Source: CAADGL01 sp964643885 | GTDB taxonomy: Bacteria; Planctomycetota; Phycisphaerae; UBA1845; Fen-1342 | Reading direction: 5' to 3' | Length of the DNA: 64,000 nucleotides | Assembly (NCBI GenBank): GCA_964643885.1 | Contig: CAZXUI010000001.1 | Span: 178,552-242,551, forward strand | In this document: positions 32,101 through 40,220 of the stretch, piece by piece | Layout of the letters: every line of letters begins with the position of its first letter | Numbering within the stretch: position 1 is the stretch's first letter | Translations under genes and position numbers: made by a program | Notes under the pieces: generated by a model | What the model was told of the DNA's origin: nothing | What the model saw: the letters and a program-made list of their open reading frames with translations, nothing else | Database searches by the model: none

Positions 32101-32618
32101 CTCTGAAGCAGATCGTCTTCCAGGCCGCCGAGCGGACCGACGAATACATCGCCGTCAGCCGCGAGCTGCTCGCCGGCCGGCCGGCGGATCCCGGTCTGAA
32201 CAACGACCTGGGCTACACCTGGGTGGATCGCGGCGAGAACGTCGAGCGGGCGACAGCCATGATCCGCCGGGCCGTCGCGGCCGAGCCGCTGAATGCCGCC
32301 TATCTCGACAGTCTCGGGTGGGCGCTTTACAAGCAGGGCGACTGGCACGGCGCCCGCAAGTATCTCGAGCGCTCCATCCGCCTGGAGCGCGGCGAGGATC
32401 CGGTCGTCTTCGACCACCTCGCGGATGTCGACTATCGGCTCGGCCACGTGCAGGGGGCGGTCGAGCGCTGGCAGCAGGCGCTCAAGCTGATCGAAGGCTA
32501 TCCGCCGGCGACGCGGCGGCGCTATGAGAAGCTCGAATTGTCGCTGAAGGCCAAGCTGGCCGCGCACGCCGCCGGGCGGCCGGTCGAGGTCGCGCCGACG
32601 GCGACACCGCAGGAGTGA
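29193..32618 (+). CDS. Large exported tetratricopeptide-repeat protein
   Basis: The 1141-residue protein starts at an ATG with GGAAGGA eight bases before it. A signal peptide follows an extended basic n-region (RRGGRIVATAILTLLAGGASAPAAGQ). Almost the entire mature protein is a helical TPR superhelix; clear repeats include ADAHFLLGALDLQERKLESAVAHFRSA, AGHYLLGVASDGLDENEQAVEHFRRAL and AAYLDSLGWALYKQGDWHGARKYLERSIRLE. TPR arrays mediate protein-protein interaction. Here it is probably periplasmic or membrane-associated. The organisation resembles TPR proteins of envelope or polysaccharide systems, and the arabinose-5-phosphate isomerase gene follows after 7 bp, but the partner is unknown. Confidence 0.85.
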   Translation: MSHRAGRDGAGLMRRGGRIVATAILTLLAGGASAPAAGQSASPERVERRDTPLSQIAPLPAPESRLVADNLDEAPEDFREALRKAREQYESGQLDEAIDSVANIRPPEGREYYEYYELLARTRIAVERLAEGREAAERAVMLRPERADAHFLLGALDLQERKLESAVAHFRSATLAAERELDNPRVTAAWYQLGRCLWELGYLTAAVESFSRFDTAVWETFPEHRLRDELRWILRVRPRGAFELRRDILRALGRAEDVVALFEWAARTLPENPPRETELVDALLAAGQAERALRLCQERLAAGAADFPLISLIRAAAAAGELDAALQQIEQQHLPQREDPAAARVELARMAVRLEQNEAAMRLWRSVQTDSPEHAEAAWSIALLQRREGRLAEAVETLAAFQRAHPRQPCPGELLERWLREPAEARAVDALLTASPEGERDSATLLALGALAAAGDDERARELLASAAAASSDFAWAHVLLGHLAARRFDWEAVRTHAQAALKIDADLAAGHYLLGVASDGLDENEQAVEHFRRALRHAPRDAACLLALGRHMERTKQALGAQRYYHEALEADPTSGAALEELIDAYLDEQKVEVARTRFEKIQPAEYPPDVIRRIETALQYANGPADEFIVDLAMQFEHYPHDARTGLKLVAAHYYRADFEPAAELMSRVRRSAAADEQTLFWDALVAGGVLDYPRAIESLEQLLERYPNRIYIVQMLAQYRLYDFQLDAAAAAFQRLIELAPDDRARAGYRASLIEAYRQFGEPQAGLKLLDEWSAGGELPAELRDLRLELLIDAGRAEEAIKLAVARMEGEPHNPEHVDLLLSVYSEAEAYDRGIDLLRERIKQDAENRQLVWELVRFLLLAERPDEALSVLREQAAASWDESLERRRWIALAEQTAGRYDAAIQEFRALLAERLVDANMLVRDTVRRLLLNTMVLAQKYDEALRQIDEWYPPDQYATAERRSVVLALKQIVFQAAERTDEYIAVSRELLAGRPADPGLNNDLGYTWVDRGENVERATAMIRRAVAAEPLNAAYLDSLGWALYKQGDWHGARKYLERSIRLERGEDPVVFDHLADVDYRLGHVQGAVERWQQALKLIEGYPPATRRRYEKLELSLKAKLAAHAAGRPVEVAPTATPQE

Positions 32619-32625
32619 GCCGCCC

Positions 32626-33618
32626 ATGAGCACGCCGCTGGAGATCGCGACGCAGGTCGTCCGCGACGAGGCCGCCGCGCTTCAGCAGGTGGCCGAGTGC
32701 CTCGCGCCGCGCTTCGACGAGATTATTCAGACGCTCCGCGGCAGCACGCAGATCATCATCAGCGGCCTGGGCAAGAGCGGGCTGATCGCGCAGAAGATCG
32801 CCGCGACGCTCACCAGCACCGGCTCGCCGGCCGTCTTCATGCACCCGGTCGAAGCGCTCCACGGCGACCTGGGCCTGGTCAGCGCCGGCCATTGCCTGAT
32901 CGCCCTCTCCCGCAGCGGCAACACGGAGGAGATTCTCCGCTTCGTCACGCACTTCCGCCGGCTCGGCGGCCCGGTGATCGCGATCACCCAGGCGCGCGAG
33001 AGCCGCCTGGCCGAGATCAGCCAGTTCATCGTGCTGCTTCCGGACGTGCCCGAGGCCGGCCCGCTCAACCTCGCCCCGACCACGAGCTGCCTCATGCAGC
33101 TCGCCGTCGGCGATGCGCTGGCCATGGCGCTGCTGCATTCGCGCGGCTTCAAGCCCGAGGATTTCGCCCAGTATCACCCGGAAGGGGCCCTCGGCCGCCG
33201 TCTGCTGCTGCGGGCCGGCGACCTGATGCACGGCGGCGACCGGCTGCCCCTGGTCACTGCGGATGCCTCGTTCAACGAGCTGCTGCTCGAAATCACCCGC
33301 AAACAGATCGGCCTGGCGCTGATCGTCGAGCCCGACGGATCGCTGCTGGGCACCTTCACCGACGGCGACCTCCGCCGCATCCTCGAGCGCGTCGACAACC
33401 CGCGCCAGCTCGACGCACGCGCCGCCCACGCCCGCAGCCGCCGCTCCTCCGACGCGCCGGCCGTCCGCATCTCCAGCGTGCCCGACAGCCGCCCGGCGGT
33501 CGACTGTCTTCAGTACATGCGCGACAGCCAGATCACCTCGCTGGTCGTCGTCAACGACGCCGGGAAACCCGTCGGCGTGCTGCGGCTCATGGACCTGCTC
33601 AATGCCGGGCTGACCTGA
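32626..33618 (+). CDS. kdsD: Arabinose-5-phosphate isomerase (KdsD/KpsF type)
   Basis: The 330-residue protein has an N-terminal SIS sugar-isomerase domain (IIISGLGKSGLIAQKIAATLTSTG, VEALHGDLGLVSAGHCLIALSRSGNTEEIL). Two CBS domains follow (about residues 205-325, ending ITSLVVVNDAGKPVGVLRLMDLLNAGL). This is the standard KdsD/GutQ/KpsF layout, and the length is typical. The enzyme interconverts ribulose-5-phosphate and arabinose-5-phosphate, the first step towards Kdo of lipopolysaccharide, consistent with an outer membrane. It follows the TPR gene after 7 bp and is probably in the same operon. Other Kdo genes are not in the window. Confidence 0.93.
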   Translation: MSTPLEIATQVVRDEAAALQQVAECLAPRFDEIIQTLRGSTQIIISGLGKSGLIAQKIAATLTSTGSPAVFMHPVEALHGDLGLVSAGHCLIALSRSGNTEEILRFVTHFRRLGGPVIAITQARESRLAEISQFIVLLPDVPEAGPLNLAPTTSCLMQLAVGDALAMALLHSRGFKPEDFAQYHPEGALGRRLLLRAGDLMHGGDRLPLVTADASFNELLLEITRKQIGLALIVEPDGSLLGTFTDGDLRRILERVDNPRQLDARAAHARSRRSSDAPAVRISSVPDSRPAVDCLQYMRDSQITSLVVVNDAGKPVGVLRLMDLLNAGLT

Positions 33619-33849
33619 CGCGGCCGGCGGAAATCCTGATAACGCCACCCTGTTTTCCATGATCGTCTTTATCGGGCTGTCCGAGGAATTCATCGCCCGA
33701 AGGCCGCATTCCCGGGCAGCTCAGAAAGCTCGCCCTTATTCGGCGCGTTTGCTATGAATGTCGGTCCCGCGGCCGGCCGATCATTCCGATGCTTCCTACG
33801 AGCGGGCGCAGGCCCCGCGCTGCCGGCCCACCGACGTAAGGGGATGAGC

Positions 33850-35421
33850 ATGGTTCCGACGGCACACACATCGGTCCCAGTGACCGTGACGGTCAGCGAT
33901 GATCGCCTGGAGGCGTTTCTGGTGCTGCCGCGGTGTGCCATTCCGACGCGCGGGGAAATCGTCTGCGCGGTCGAATCCAGCGGCGTCCCGCTTTCGCAGG
34001 AAGTCGAGACCCGGATCGATGAAGTCCTGCGAGACCTCAGCGAAGGCGGCGAGCGCGGCGAGCCGCTGGAAGCCGAGAACGCCGTCCGGTACAGCCTCGC
34101 GCGCGGCCGCCCGCCGGTTGACGCCGTCGACGGCGAATTCGAGTGGGAGCCAGGCTGCGACCCGGACAGCTCGCTGCCGGAATCCGACCGCTCGATCAGC
34201 TACTACGCGCTCAGTACCGTCGTCACCGTTCAGGCTGGCGAAACCGTCGGCGTAATTCACCCGCCCAGGCCCGGCGTCTATGGCGTGGACGTTTTCGGCA
34301 GCGTCATCCGGCCCCGGCGGATGGAGGGTGTCGGCATCGACGTTCGCGGCGGGTTGCGTGTCACCGGTGACGACCCGCAGCTCGTCCTGGCCGAAAGACC
34401 GGGCCGCGTGATGAGCAAGGGCGGGCGCGTCTGGCTCGAAGAGATCCTCGACCTGTCCGGGATCGACTTCCACACGGGCAACATCGACTCGATCGTCGAC
34501 GTGCGCGTGCGTGGCGACATCCGGCCGCATTTTTGCGTCCGCACGTCCCGCTCGCTGGTCGTAGACGGCGCGATCGAATGTGCTGCGATCGAGGTCGGCG
34601 GCGATCTGCACGTTCGCGGCGGAATCGTCGGCGGCGAATCCGGGGAACGGGTCGTCGTCGGAGGCAATCTGCTGGCCCACTTCGCCGCCGGACAGTCGCT
34701 CACCGCGGGCGGCGACGTGTGCGTGCTCCGCGAGCTGCGCGGCTGCCAGCTGTGGGCGAGCGGCAAGCTTCGGATCGAGCGCGGCGCCGTGATCGGCGGC
34801 GAGACGTACGCGCGCGAAGGCATCGAGGCCCGCAGCCTCGGCAGCGAGGCAGGGGTGGTGACGAGATTGGCGATCGGGATGCCGGGGACCGTGCTGCTGG
34901 CCGTGCGCGAGATCGACGAGCAGCTCCAGGCGATCCGCACGTCATCGCTCGCGCTCCGCGAGCAGCTCAAGACGCTTGCTCGTGCCGCCGCGCGGCTGAC
35001 GCACGAGCAGCGCGAGCAGGCCGCCGAGCTGCTGGGTCGGGCCCACGAGCTCGAACAGGAGTCGCAGAAGCTCAATCAGCGGCGAACGGGGCTGCTCGAA
35101 TCGGCCCGGCCCGGAGGCCAGCCATCCGTGATCGCGACCGAGGCGGTCCACGCGGGCGTCCGCATCGCGTTCGGATTGCGCGAGGTCGAGTTCCGCCGCA
35201 CCCTCAAGGGGCGCTATCGCATCGAGGAACGCAACTCTCAGGGCGGCGTTCAGATCGTCGCCGCGAACATGATCACCGGCGCCGTGATGGTTCTGACCAG
35301 CTACCCGCTCGACGAGACCACCGTCCTGCGGCCGGCCGACGCGCTGACGGACACCACGACGGTCGACGACGCCGGCCAGGAAGCAGTCTGCGGCGAGCCG
35401 ACGCAGTCCGCTGCGGAGTAG
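33850..35421 (+). CDS. FapA-like DUF342 protein
   Basis: The 523-residue protein belongs to the FapA/DUF342 group. HPPRPGVYGVDVFG (cf. PGxxGxDVxG) leads into a right-handed beta-helix-like run of short V-x-G repeats (VDVRVRGDIRP, LVVDGAIECAAIEVGGDLHVRGGI, VVVGGNLLAHFAAGQSLTAGGDV). A coiled-coil region (about residues 355-420) and a final beta domain follow. FapA family proteins are polymer- or MinD-associated cytoplasmic factors; in flagellates some affect flagellar assembly, but no flagellar genes are here. ATG at 33850 has AAGGGG six bases upstream, whereas the ATG at 33844 overlaps that site. Confidence 0.82.
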   Translation: MVPTAHTSVPVTVTVSDDRLEAFLVLPRCAIPTRGEIVCAVESSGVPLSQEVETRIDEVLRDLSEGGERGEPLEAENAVRYSLARGRPPVDAVDGEFEWEPGCDPDSSLPESDRSISYYALSTVVTVQAGETVGVIHPPRPGVYGVDVFGSVIRPRRMEGVGIDVRGGLRVTGDDPQLVLAERPGRVMSKGGRVWLEEILDLSGIDFHTGNIDSIVDVRVRGDIRPHFCVRTSRSLVVDGAIECAAIEVGGDLHVRGGIVGGESGERVVVGGNLLAHFAAGQSLTAGGDVCVLRELRGCQLWASGKLRIERGAVIGGETYAREGIEARSLGSEAGVVTRLAIGMPGTVLLAVREIDEQLQAIRTSSLALREQLKTLARAAARLTHEQREQAAELLGRAHELEQESQKLNQRRTGLLESARPGGQPSVIATEAVHAGVRIAFGLREVEFRRTLKGRYRIEERNSQGGVQIVAANMITGAVMVLTSYPLDETTVLRPADALTDTTTVDDAGQEAVCGEPTQSAAE

Positions 35422-35496
35422 GCCGGCTTGCGCGGCCGCGCCGGCCGGTCGAGCGGCGGCTCGCGGCGTCGTTCATCGGTCGCCCGGCGGATCGGG

Positions 35497-35502
35497 TATA
35501 TT
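35497..35502 (+). promoter_or_regulatory. Candidate -10 box directly before the WecA-like gene
   Basis: TATATT ends 10 nt before the ATG at 35513, which has no Shine-Dalgarno. If real, the 5' leader would be only about 4 nt. No clear -35 is seen. Confidence 0.35.
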
Positions 35503-35512
35503 CTCCACCCCT

Positions 35513-36679
35513 ATGATGTCGCTGGCGGCGCTACTGAAGTTCGGCGGCGGATTCGGTCTGCTCGCGGCGGTGGTCGCGTTTGCGGCCACGCCGTTGGCCG
35601 CCGCGCTCGCCCGCCGGTTCGACGTGATGGACCACCCGGACCAGCTTCTCAAGCCGCACGCCCGGCCGACGCCATACCTGGGCGGGCTGGCCATCGCGCT
35701 GGGCTGGGTTGTCGCGCTGCTCTCGGCGATGGTCCTGTGGTGGCGTCCGGAATCCGCGACCCCGGGCTGGCAGGTCGCGGCCTCTGTGCTTTTGCCGGTC
35801 CTGCTCGGCGGCGTCGCCTTCGCATTCCTCGGGCTGGCCGACGACGTGAGTGAATTATCGCCCGTGCTTCGGCTCGGGCTGGGGGCGATCATCGTTGCGG
35901 CGGTCATGCTCTTGAGCGGTGCGGGGCTGCGGCTGACCGATGCGCTGCTCGAGCCGTTGGCGTTGCCGCTGCCCGAGACGGTTGTTCGCATCGTCTCGAT
36001 CGGGCTCGGCATCATCGTCGTCCTGGGGGCGTGCAACGCGACCAATCTGATCGACGGACTCGACGGCCTCTGCGCTGGCGTTTCGGCGGTCATCTCGCTC
36101 GGCTTCGCCGCCCTCGCCGCGCTGGACCTGGTACTTCATCCGCAATCCGGCGGCCACGCCGTACGCGTCCTGCTCGCGCTCGCGATGGCCGGGGCGACGA
36201 TCGGGTTTCTGCCGCACAACTTCCAGCCCGCGCGCATCTTCATGGGCGATGCCGGCAGCCTGCTGCTCGGCTTCAACGGCGGCGTGCTCATCCTGCTGTT
36301 CGCGCACGACGGCCGGCTGGCCGGTCTGCTGGCGGCCGTCACCGTCTTCGGTCTGCCCATCTTTGACGCCGCCCTGGCCATGTTCCGCCGCTGGCGCAGC
36401 GGCAAGCCCATCTTCGCCGGCGACCGCAGCCACTTCTACGACCAGCTCGTGCAGCGCGGCTACTCGGTCCGCCAGACCGCCCTGATCTGCTACGCCGTCT
36501 CCGCCGCCTACGCGGTGCTCGGCTGCGTGATCCTGCACTTCACGGCCTGGCCCGCGATCGGACTGTTCGCCGCCTGCGTGATCGCCACGGCCGCGATCGC
36601 CTGGTGGACCCGCTTTACTAATCCCGCTCCCGTCGTGTCCGCCGCCGCGCCGAACAGCGCCTCCTCCGCCAGCCATTGA
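35513..36679 (+). CDS. WecA/MraY-family polyprenyl-phosphate sugar-1-phosphate transferase
   Basis: The 388-residue membrane protein has about eleven hydrophobic helices and the family motifs DHPDQLLKPHARPTPYLGG (about residues 39-57), LADDV, NATNLIDGLDGLCAG, FMGDAGSLLLGF and the cytoplasmic loop FAGDRSHFYDQLVQRGYS. These enzymes move a HexNAc-1-phosphate from a UDP-sugar to undecaprenyl phosphate, starting O-antigen, teichoic-acid or enterobacterial-antigen-type glycans. The NATNLIDGLDG and DRSHFYDQL patterns place it in the WecA/TagO/Rfe group rather than MraY of peptidoglycan synthesis. The exact sugar is unknown. It lies between the FapA-like gene and two crotonase-fold genes. Confidence 0.9.
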   Translation: MMSLAALLKFGGGFGLLAAVVAFAATPLAAALARRFDVMDHPDQLLKPHARPTPYLGGLAIALGWVVALLSAMVLWWRPESATPGWQVAASVLLPVLLGGVAFAFLGLADDVSELSPVLRLGLGAIIVAAVMLLSGAGLRLTDALLEPLALPLPETVVRIVSIGLGIIVVLGACNATNLIDGLDGLCAGVSAVISLGFAALAALDLVLHPQSGGHAVRVLLALAMAGATIGFLPHNFQPARIFMGDAGSLLLGFNGGVLILLFAHDGRLAGLLAAVTVFGLPIFDAALAMFRRWRSGKPIFAGDRSHFYDQLVQRGYSVRQTALICYAVSAAYAVLGCVILHFTAWPAIGLFAACVIATAAIAWWTRFTNPAPVVSAAAPNSASSASH

Positions 36680-36710
36680 GCCCCGGCCGACCACGCCGTA
36701 CCATCCCGAC

Positions 36711-37481
36711 ATGGCCGACGAGATCCTGACCGAGCTCCACGGTGCCGTCGCGATTCTCCGACTCAATCGCCCCGGCAAGCTCAACGCGCTCAACCTGGCG
36801 ACGATGGAGCAGCTCTGCGACGCGCTCGAGAGCTTCGATCGCGACAACGCCGTTCGCTGCATGCTGCTGACGGGCAGCGAGCGGGCCTTCGCGGCCGGGG
36901 CCGACATCAACGACATGGCCGACGCCTCGCTGGTCGACATGTACCAGCGCAACCAGTTCGCCCGCTGGGAGCGGATCCGCAAGATTTCCAAGCCGATCGT
37001 CGCGGCCGTCAACGGCTTCGCGCTGGGCGGCGGCTGCGAGCTGATGATGCACTGCGACATCATCGTGGCCGCGGAGACGGCCCGTTTCGGCCAGCCGGAG
37101 ATCAACATCGGCATCATGCCCGGCGCGGGCGGGACCCAGCGCCTGACGCGCGCGATCGGCAAGTTCCGGGCGATGGACCTGGTGCTGACGGGACGGATGA
37201 TCACGGCTCGCGAGGCGGCCCAGATGGGCCTGGTCAGCCGCGTGGTGCCGGCCGAGAACTGCCTGGACGAGGCGATGAACATCTGCCACGAGCTCGCCGG
37301 CAAGTCTCCGATCGCCCTGCGGCTGGCCAAGGAGGCCGTCCTCAAGGCGCAGGAGACCTCGCTGACGGAAGGGCTCGAGTACGAGCGTAAACTCTTCTAT
37401 ATGCTCTTCGCGACCGACGACCAGAAGGAGGGCATGCGCGCGTTCCTGGAGAAGCGGGCGCCAGTGTTCGTGGGCCGCTAG
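36711..37481 (+). CDS. Enoyl-CoA hydratase
   Basis: The 256-residue crotonase-fold protein has FAAGADINDMAD (oxyanion-hole segment), NGFALGGGCELMMHCDI and GQPEINIGIMPGAGGTQRLTRAIGK. Both catalytic glutamates of true hydratases are present (Glu110 and Glu130, equivalent to rat Glu144 and Glu164). It should hydrate trans-2-enoyl-CoA to 3-hydroxyacyl-CoA in beta-oxidation or a related degradative route. The sequence contains the full C-terminal helical trimerisation part (EGMRAFLEKRAPVF). It is followed 68 bp later by a second crotonase-family gene, suggesting a small fatty- or aromatic-acid module. No Shine-Dalgarno precedes the ATG. Confidence 0.93.
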   Translation: MADEILTELHGAVAILRLNRPGKLNALNLATMEQLCDALESFDRDNAVRCMLLTGSERAFAAGADINDMADASLVDMYQRNQFARWERIRKISKPIVAAVNGFALGGGCELMMHCDIIVAAETARFGQPEINIGIMPGAGGTQRLTRAIGKFRAMDLVLTGRMITAREAAQMGLVSRVVPAENCLDEAMNICHELAGKSPIALRLAKEAVLKAQETSLTEGLEYERKLFYMLFATDDQKEGMRAFLEKRAPVFVGR

Positions 37482-37549
37482 AACCGGCGCGGCGGGCCGC
37501 CGCGTGAAATCTGCCGCGTTTCCAGCGAACCGAGGACCTGAGGGATCGA

Positions 37550-38356
37550 ATGAGCACGACTTTCGGAACGATTCAGACCGCAACGGACGCGGGCGTTCTC
37601 ACCATCACGCTCAACCGCCCGGACAGTTACAACGCGTTCAACGAGGCGATGGCGATCGAGCTCGGGGCGGCGCTGCGGGCGGCGGCCCGCGAGGATTCCG
37701 TCCGCTGCGTCGTCCTCACCGGCGCCGGCAAGGCCTTCTGCTCCGGCCAGGACCTGGCGGAGATCAAGGGTCGCTACGCGGGGCAGGGCTCGCAGAAGCT
37801 CGATTTCGGGGCCCACCTGCGGCAGAAGTTCAACCCCATCGTCAGCCGCCTGCGCTCGATGGAAAAGCCCGTCGTCGCCGCCGTCAACGGCGTCGCGGCC
37901 GGCGCGGGTGCGAGCTTTGCGCTCGCCTGCGATCTGCGTATCTGCGCCCGCAGCGCGTGCTTCCTGATGGCCTTCGTCCATGTCGGGCTCGTGCCGGACT
38001 CCGGCGCCACGCAGACGCTCGCCCAGAGCGTCGGCTACGCCCGCGCGGCCGAGCTGTGCATGCTGGGCGAGAAGCTCCCGGCCGAGGAGGCCCAACGCTG
38101 GGGCCTGGTCAATCGCGTCGTCGACGACGGCGAGCTCGCCGCCGCCGCGGCCGACGTGGCGCGCAAGCTCGCCGACATGCCCACCCGCGCGCTCGGGCTC
38201 ACCAAGCGGGCGCTGAACCGCGCCTGGACGGTCGATTTCGAGGACCAGCTCGAGTACGAGGCATTCCTTCAGCAGACTGCCGGCCACACCGACGATCACC
38301 GCGAGGGTGTGCTCGCCTTCCTCGAGAAGCGCAAGCCCGCCTTCACCGGCCGCTGA
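37550..38356 (+). CDS. Enoyl-CoA hydratase/isomerase family protein, PaaG-like
   Basis: The 268-residue crotonase-fold protein has FCSGQDLAEIKGRYAGQ, NGVAAGAGASFALACDLRI and FVHVGLVPDSGATQTL. Both hydratase glutamates are absent; instead Asp150 in LVPDSG matches the catalytic Asp of PaaG-type isomerases. Those enzymes convert 1,2-epoxyphenylacetyl-CoA to the oxepin or shift double bonds in enoyl-CoAs. No other phenylacetate genes are nearby, so a general enoyl-CoA isomerase partnering the preceding hydratase is at least as likely. GAGGG precedes the ATG. It converges with the DinB gene, with only 19 bp between stops. Confidence 0.88.
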   Translation: MSTTFGTIQTATDAGVLTITLNRPDSYNAFNEAMAIELGAALRAAAREDSVRCVVLTGAGKAFCSGQDLAEIKGRYAGQGSQKLDFGAHLRQKFNPIVSRLRSMEKPVVAAVNGVAAGAGASFALACDLRICARSACFLMAFVHVGLVPDSGATQTLAQSVGYARAAELCMLGEKLPAEEAQRWGLVNRVVDDGELAAAAADVARKLADMPTRALGLTKRALNRAWTVDFEDQLEYEAFLQQTAGHTDDHREGVLAFLEKRKPAFTGR

Positions 38357-38375
38357 GCCGCCGCGGTCGCTGAGA

Positions 38376-38900
38376 TCACGCCGCGGGCAACCCCATCGCC
38401 CGCCGCCACGCGCTCACCTGGCCGAGATGCATCTGCACATGCCCGACCAGGTAGAAGTTCAGCATCCCGCCCAGCGTCGGGAACAGCTCGCGCATCCGCC
38501 CCTCGCTCGGGTTCGCCGCCAGCAGCTTCTCGTCGGCCGCGGCGGCCAGCGCCTCCCGCGCCGCCGCATAGGCCGCGAAGCACCGCTCCGTGACATCCTT
38601 CATCGGCGGGTAGAGCCGCCCGTCGGCGTCGTCGCGGCACTCCGCCCCGTTCTTGAACAGCGGCTCCCACTCCGCGGGGTACGCCGTTGCGCCCGCCGGG
38701 GCACCGAGAAGCTCGACCACCCGCCGCGGGTAGAGGGTGAGATGGCCGTACACGAACGCCGCGTGATTCGATTGAAGCACCGCGCCGCCCGGCCGCGCCA
38801 GCCGCGCGAACTGCTCCGGCCGCACGCCCGCCAGCAGCCGCTCGGCATACGCAGTCGACATCGCCGCGGCCTCAGAGATCATCGAGCCGATCCGTCCCAT
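38376..38900 (-). CDS. DinB-like domain protein
   Basis: The 174-residue protein has the DinB four-helix fold. A His near the first helices (SNHAAFVYGH) and the C-terminal VGHVQMHLGQVSAWRRAMG, with the HxxxHxGQ pattern, supply the usual three metal ligands. DinB-family proteins are small metal-dependent or thiol-transferase-like enzymes of largely unknown function. ATG at 38900 has AAAGGA five bases upstream; the open frame runs 228 bases further up but that part lacks family character. It follows the DUF6504-like gene on the minus strand by about 50 bp and may be co-transcribed with it and cysteine dioxygenase. Confidence 0.8.
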   Translation of the reverse strand: MGRIGSMISEAAAMSTAYAERLLAGVRPEQFARLARPGGAVLQSNHAAFVYGHLTLYPRRVVELLGAPAGATAYPAEWEPLFKNGAECRDDADGRLYPPMKDVTERCFAAYAAAREALAAAADEKLLAANPSEGRMRELFPTLGGMLNFYLVGHVQMHLGQVSAWRRAMGLPAA

Positions 38901-38950
38901 GGAGTTCCTTTCATCAAGTTCGTCCGTTGCGTCCTCGCCCGGTGGGGGCG

Positions 38951-39328
38951 TCATGCCGTCTCGACCGCGTAGAGAAACCAGCGCACGCGCGGCGAGCTGC
39001 TCTGCGGCGTCTGCCGCAGGAAGTACACGGTCCACAGCGAGCCGTCGTTCATCCTCAGGCGATAGTAGTGCCGCCGCAGATAGAGCTCGCCGCTGGCCCG
39101 GCCGCCCTCGCGCGAGGATGCCTTCCACCGCTCCAGCACGTCATCCACGGTGTAGCTCTGGCCGCGCCAGACGAAGCCGCTGGGCAGCCCCGGCAGGCCG
39201 CGCGCCATCGCGGCGGCGTCGAAAGTCCCGCGCAGCGGCGAGAGCGCCTCGCTGACGAATTGCTCCACGGCCGTCCCTCGCGCGTACGCGCCGCACGCCG
39301 GCGGCGCAGGCCGGACATGTATCATCAT
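38951..39328 (-). CDS. Small protein, DUF6504-like
   Basis: The 125-residue product has a core (FVWRGQSYTVDDVLERWKASS... LYLRRHYYRLRMNDGSLWTVYFLRQ... RVRWFLYAVE). It resembles small beta-rich proteins annotated DUF6504 in other bacteria: a 'W-R-G-x-x-Y-x-V' strand, an ERW helix, then a 'Y-R-V-x-x-D-G' hairpin. No catalytic motif is seen. The start is uncertain: two adjacent ATGs (39328, 39325) lie before HVRPAPPAC, without a clear ribosome site. It sits between the cysteine dioxygenase and DinB genes on the same strand. The family assignment is from memory and tentative. Confidence 0.55.
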   Translation of the reverse strand: MMIHVRPAPPACGAYARGTAVEQFVSEALSPLRGTFDAAAMARGLPGLPSGFVWRGQSYTVDDVLERWKASSREGGRASGELYLRRHYYRLRMNDGSLWTVYFLRQTPQSSSPRVRWFLYAVETA

Positions 39329-39380
39329 AGTCTCGCTGGATCGAAGCCGCGCCGCGGCGGCGGGCCGGCCGATGGGTGAA

Positions 39381-39926
39381 TCAGATGCCCCCGCCGTCAC
39401 AGAATCCGACGACCGGGTCCGCGAACTCGGACACGGCCGGGCTCGTCAGCGAATACATCTGCATCCGCAGCAGCGGTGGCGAATAGATATGCAGCGTGAT
39501 CAGGTCCCGGCCCGCGGGCTGGAGATTCGACATCTGGTGCGTGTCCGCATCCTGCGAGGCGCAGACGCTGCCGGCCGGAAGCTCCCGCGTCGTGGTCGGA
39601 TACACGAGCCCGTCGGCCGTCCGCCCGAAGATCGTCTCCGTCGCGACGCCCTGAATGACGCGCACGCCGCAGCTCGACCCGCGGTGATCATGGATCGGGC
39701 TCCGCTGGCCCGCCCGCCAGCACAGGACCAGCGCCTGGTAGGCCGGCCCGGCGTGCATCAGGTTCCGCTGATAGGTCTCGCGCCCGAAGCGGGCCCACGG
39801 GCGTACGTCGTCGAGCGTGATCTCAAGCCCCTCGAGCAGCCGGGAAAGCTCCCTGAGCGGAATGCGCTCGCGATACTCGTCGAGTCGGGTGAGGAATTCC
39901 CGCAGCGTCATGGCGCTTGCCGGCAT
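39381..39926 (-). CDS. cdo: Cysteine dioxygenase (Arg-type)
   Basis: The 181-residue cupin protein keeps every diagnostic residue of thiol dioxygenases. Iron ligands are His79 and His81 (SPIHDH) and His130 (DTHQMSN). The substrate-carboxylate Arg54 lies in TYQRNLM, as in mammalian and Bacillus CDO. Cys86 (SSCGVRV) and Tyr148 (HIYSPP) can form the Cys-Tyr crosslink. It should oxidise L-cysteine to cysteine sulfinate with O2. The Arg rather than Gln at the YxRN position argues against 3-mercaptopropionate dioxygenase. A TTTCGA-17-TATACT promoter-like pair lies about 90 bp upstream on the same strand (40011-40039). The neighbours give no further pathway. Confidence 0.9.
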   Translation of the reverse strand: MPASAMTLREFLTRLDEYRERIPLRELSRLLEGLEITLDDVRPWARFGRETYQRNLMHAGPAYQALVLCWRAGQRSPIHDHRGSSCGVRVIQGVATETIFGRTADGLVYPTTTRELPAGSVCASQDADTHQMSNLQPAGRDLITLHIYSPPLLRMQMYSLTSPAVSEFADPVVGFCDGGGI

Positions 39927-40010
39927 GGCGAAATGACCTCGATCGCTCTATCGGGCGGCCCGTTCCCGAAGCCTGAACGCCCCATCCCGCGGGCCACAGT
40001 CGCTGCGCCC

Positions 40011-40039
40011 AGTATAAAGCAGGCCTCCTGCTCTCGAAA
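40011..40039 (-). promoter_or_regulatory. Candidate promoter of the cysteine dioxygenase gene
   Basis: The minus strand reads TTTCGA (40039-40034), 17 bp, then TATACT (40016-40011), about 85 bp before the ATG of the dioxygenase gene. The spacing fits a housekeeping promoter. Confidence 0.4.
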
Positions 40040-40220
40040 GAGAATCTGCCCCGCGGGCTCGTCGCGGCCCCGCCGCGGTCGCTGTCCCTGCCCGTCGGCC
40101 GGAAGGCGACCGTGGCTCCCAAGACTTCCTGTTGTTCATGTCGTCGGCCGATGATACTATTGCCGCCAGCAGTTGTAGGAAATCGGCGCCGTCGCTGCGG
40201 CGCGTCGTGAGGATCAGGCC

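Noticed and set aside
29310..32633. 1100-codon open frame on the minus strand opposite the large TPR gene
   Set aside because: The plus-strand gene has a signal peptide, a ribosome site and recognisable TPR units; the antisense frame is a composition shadow.
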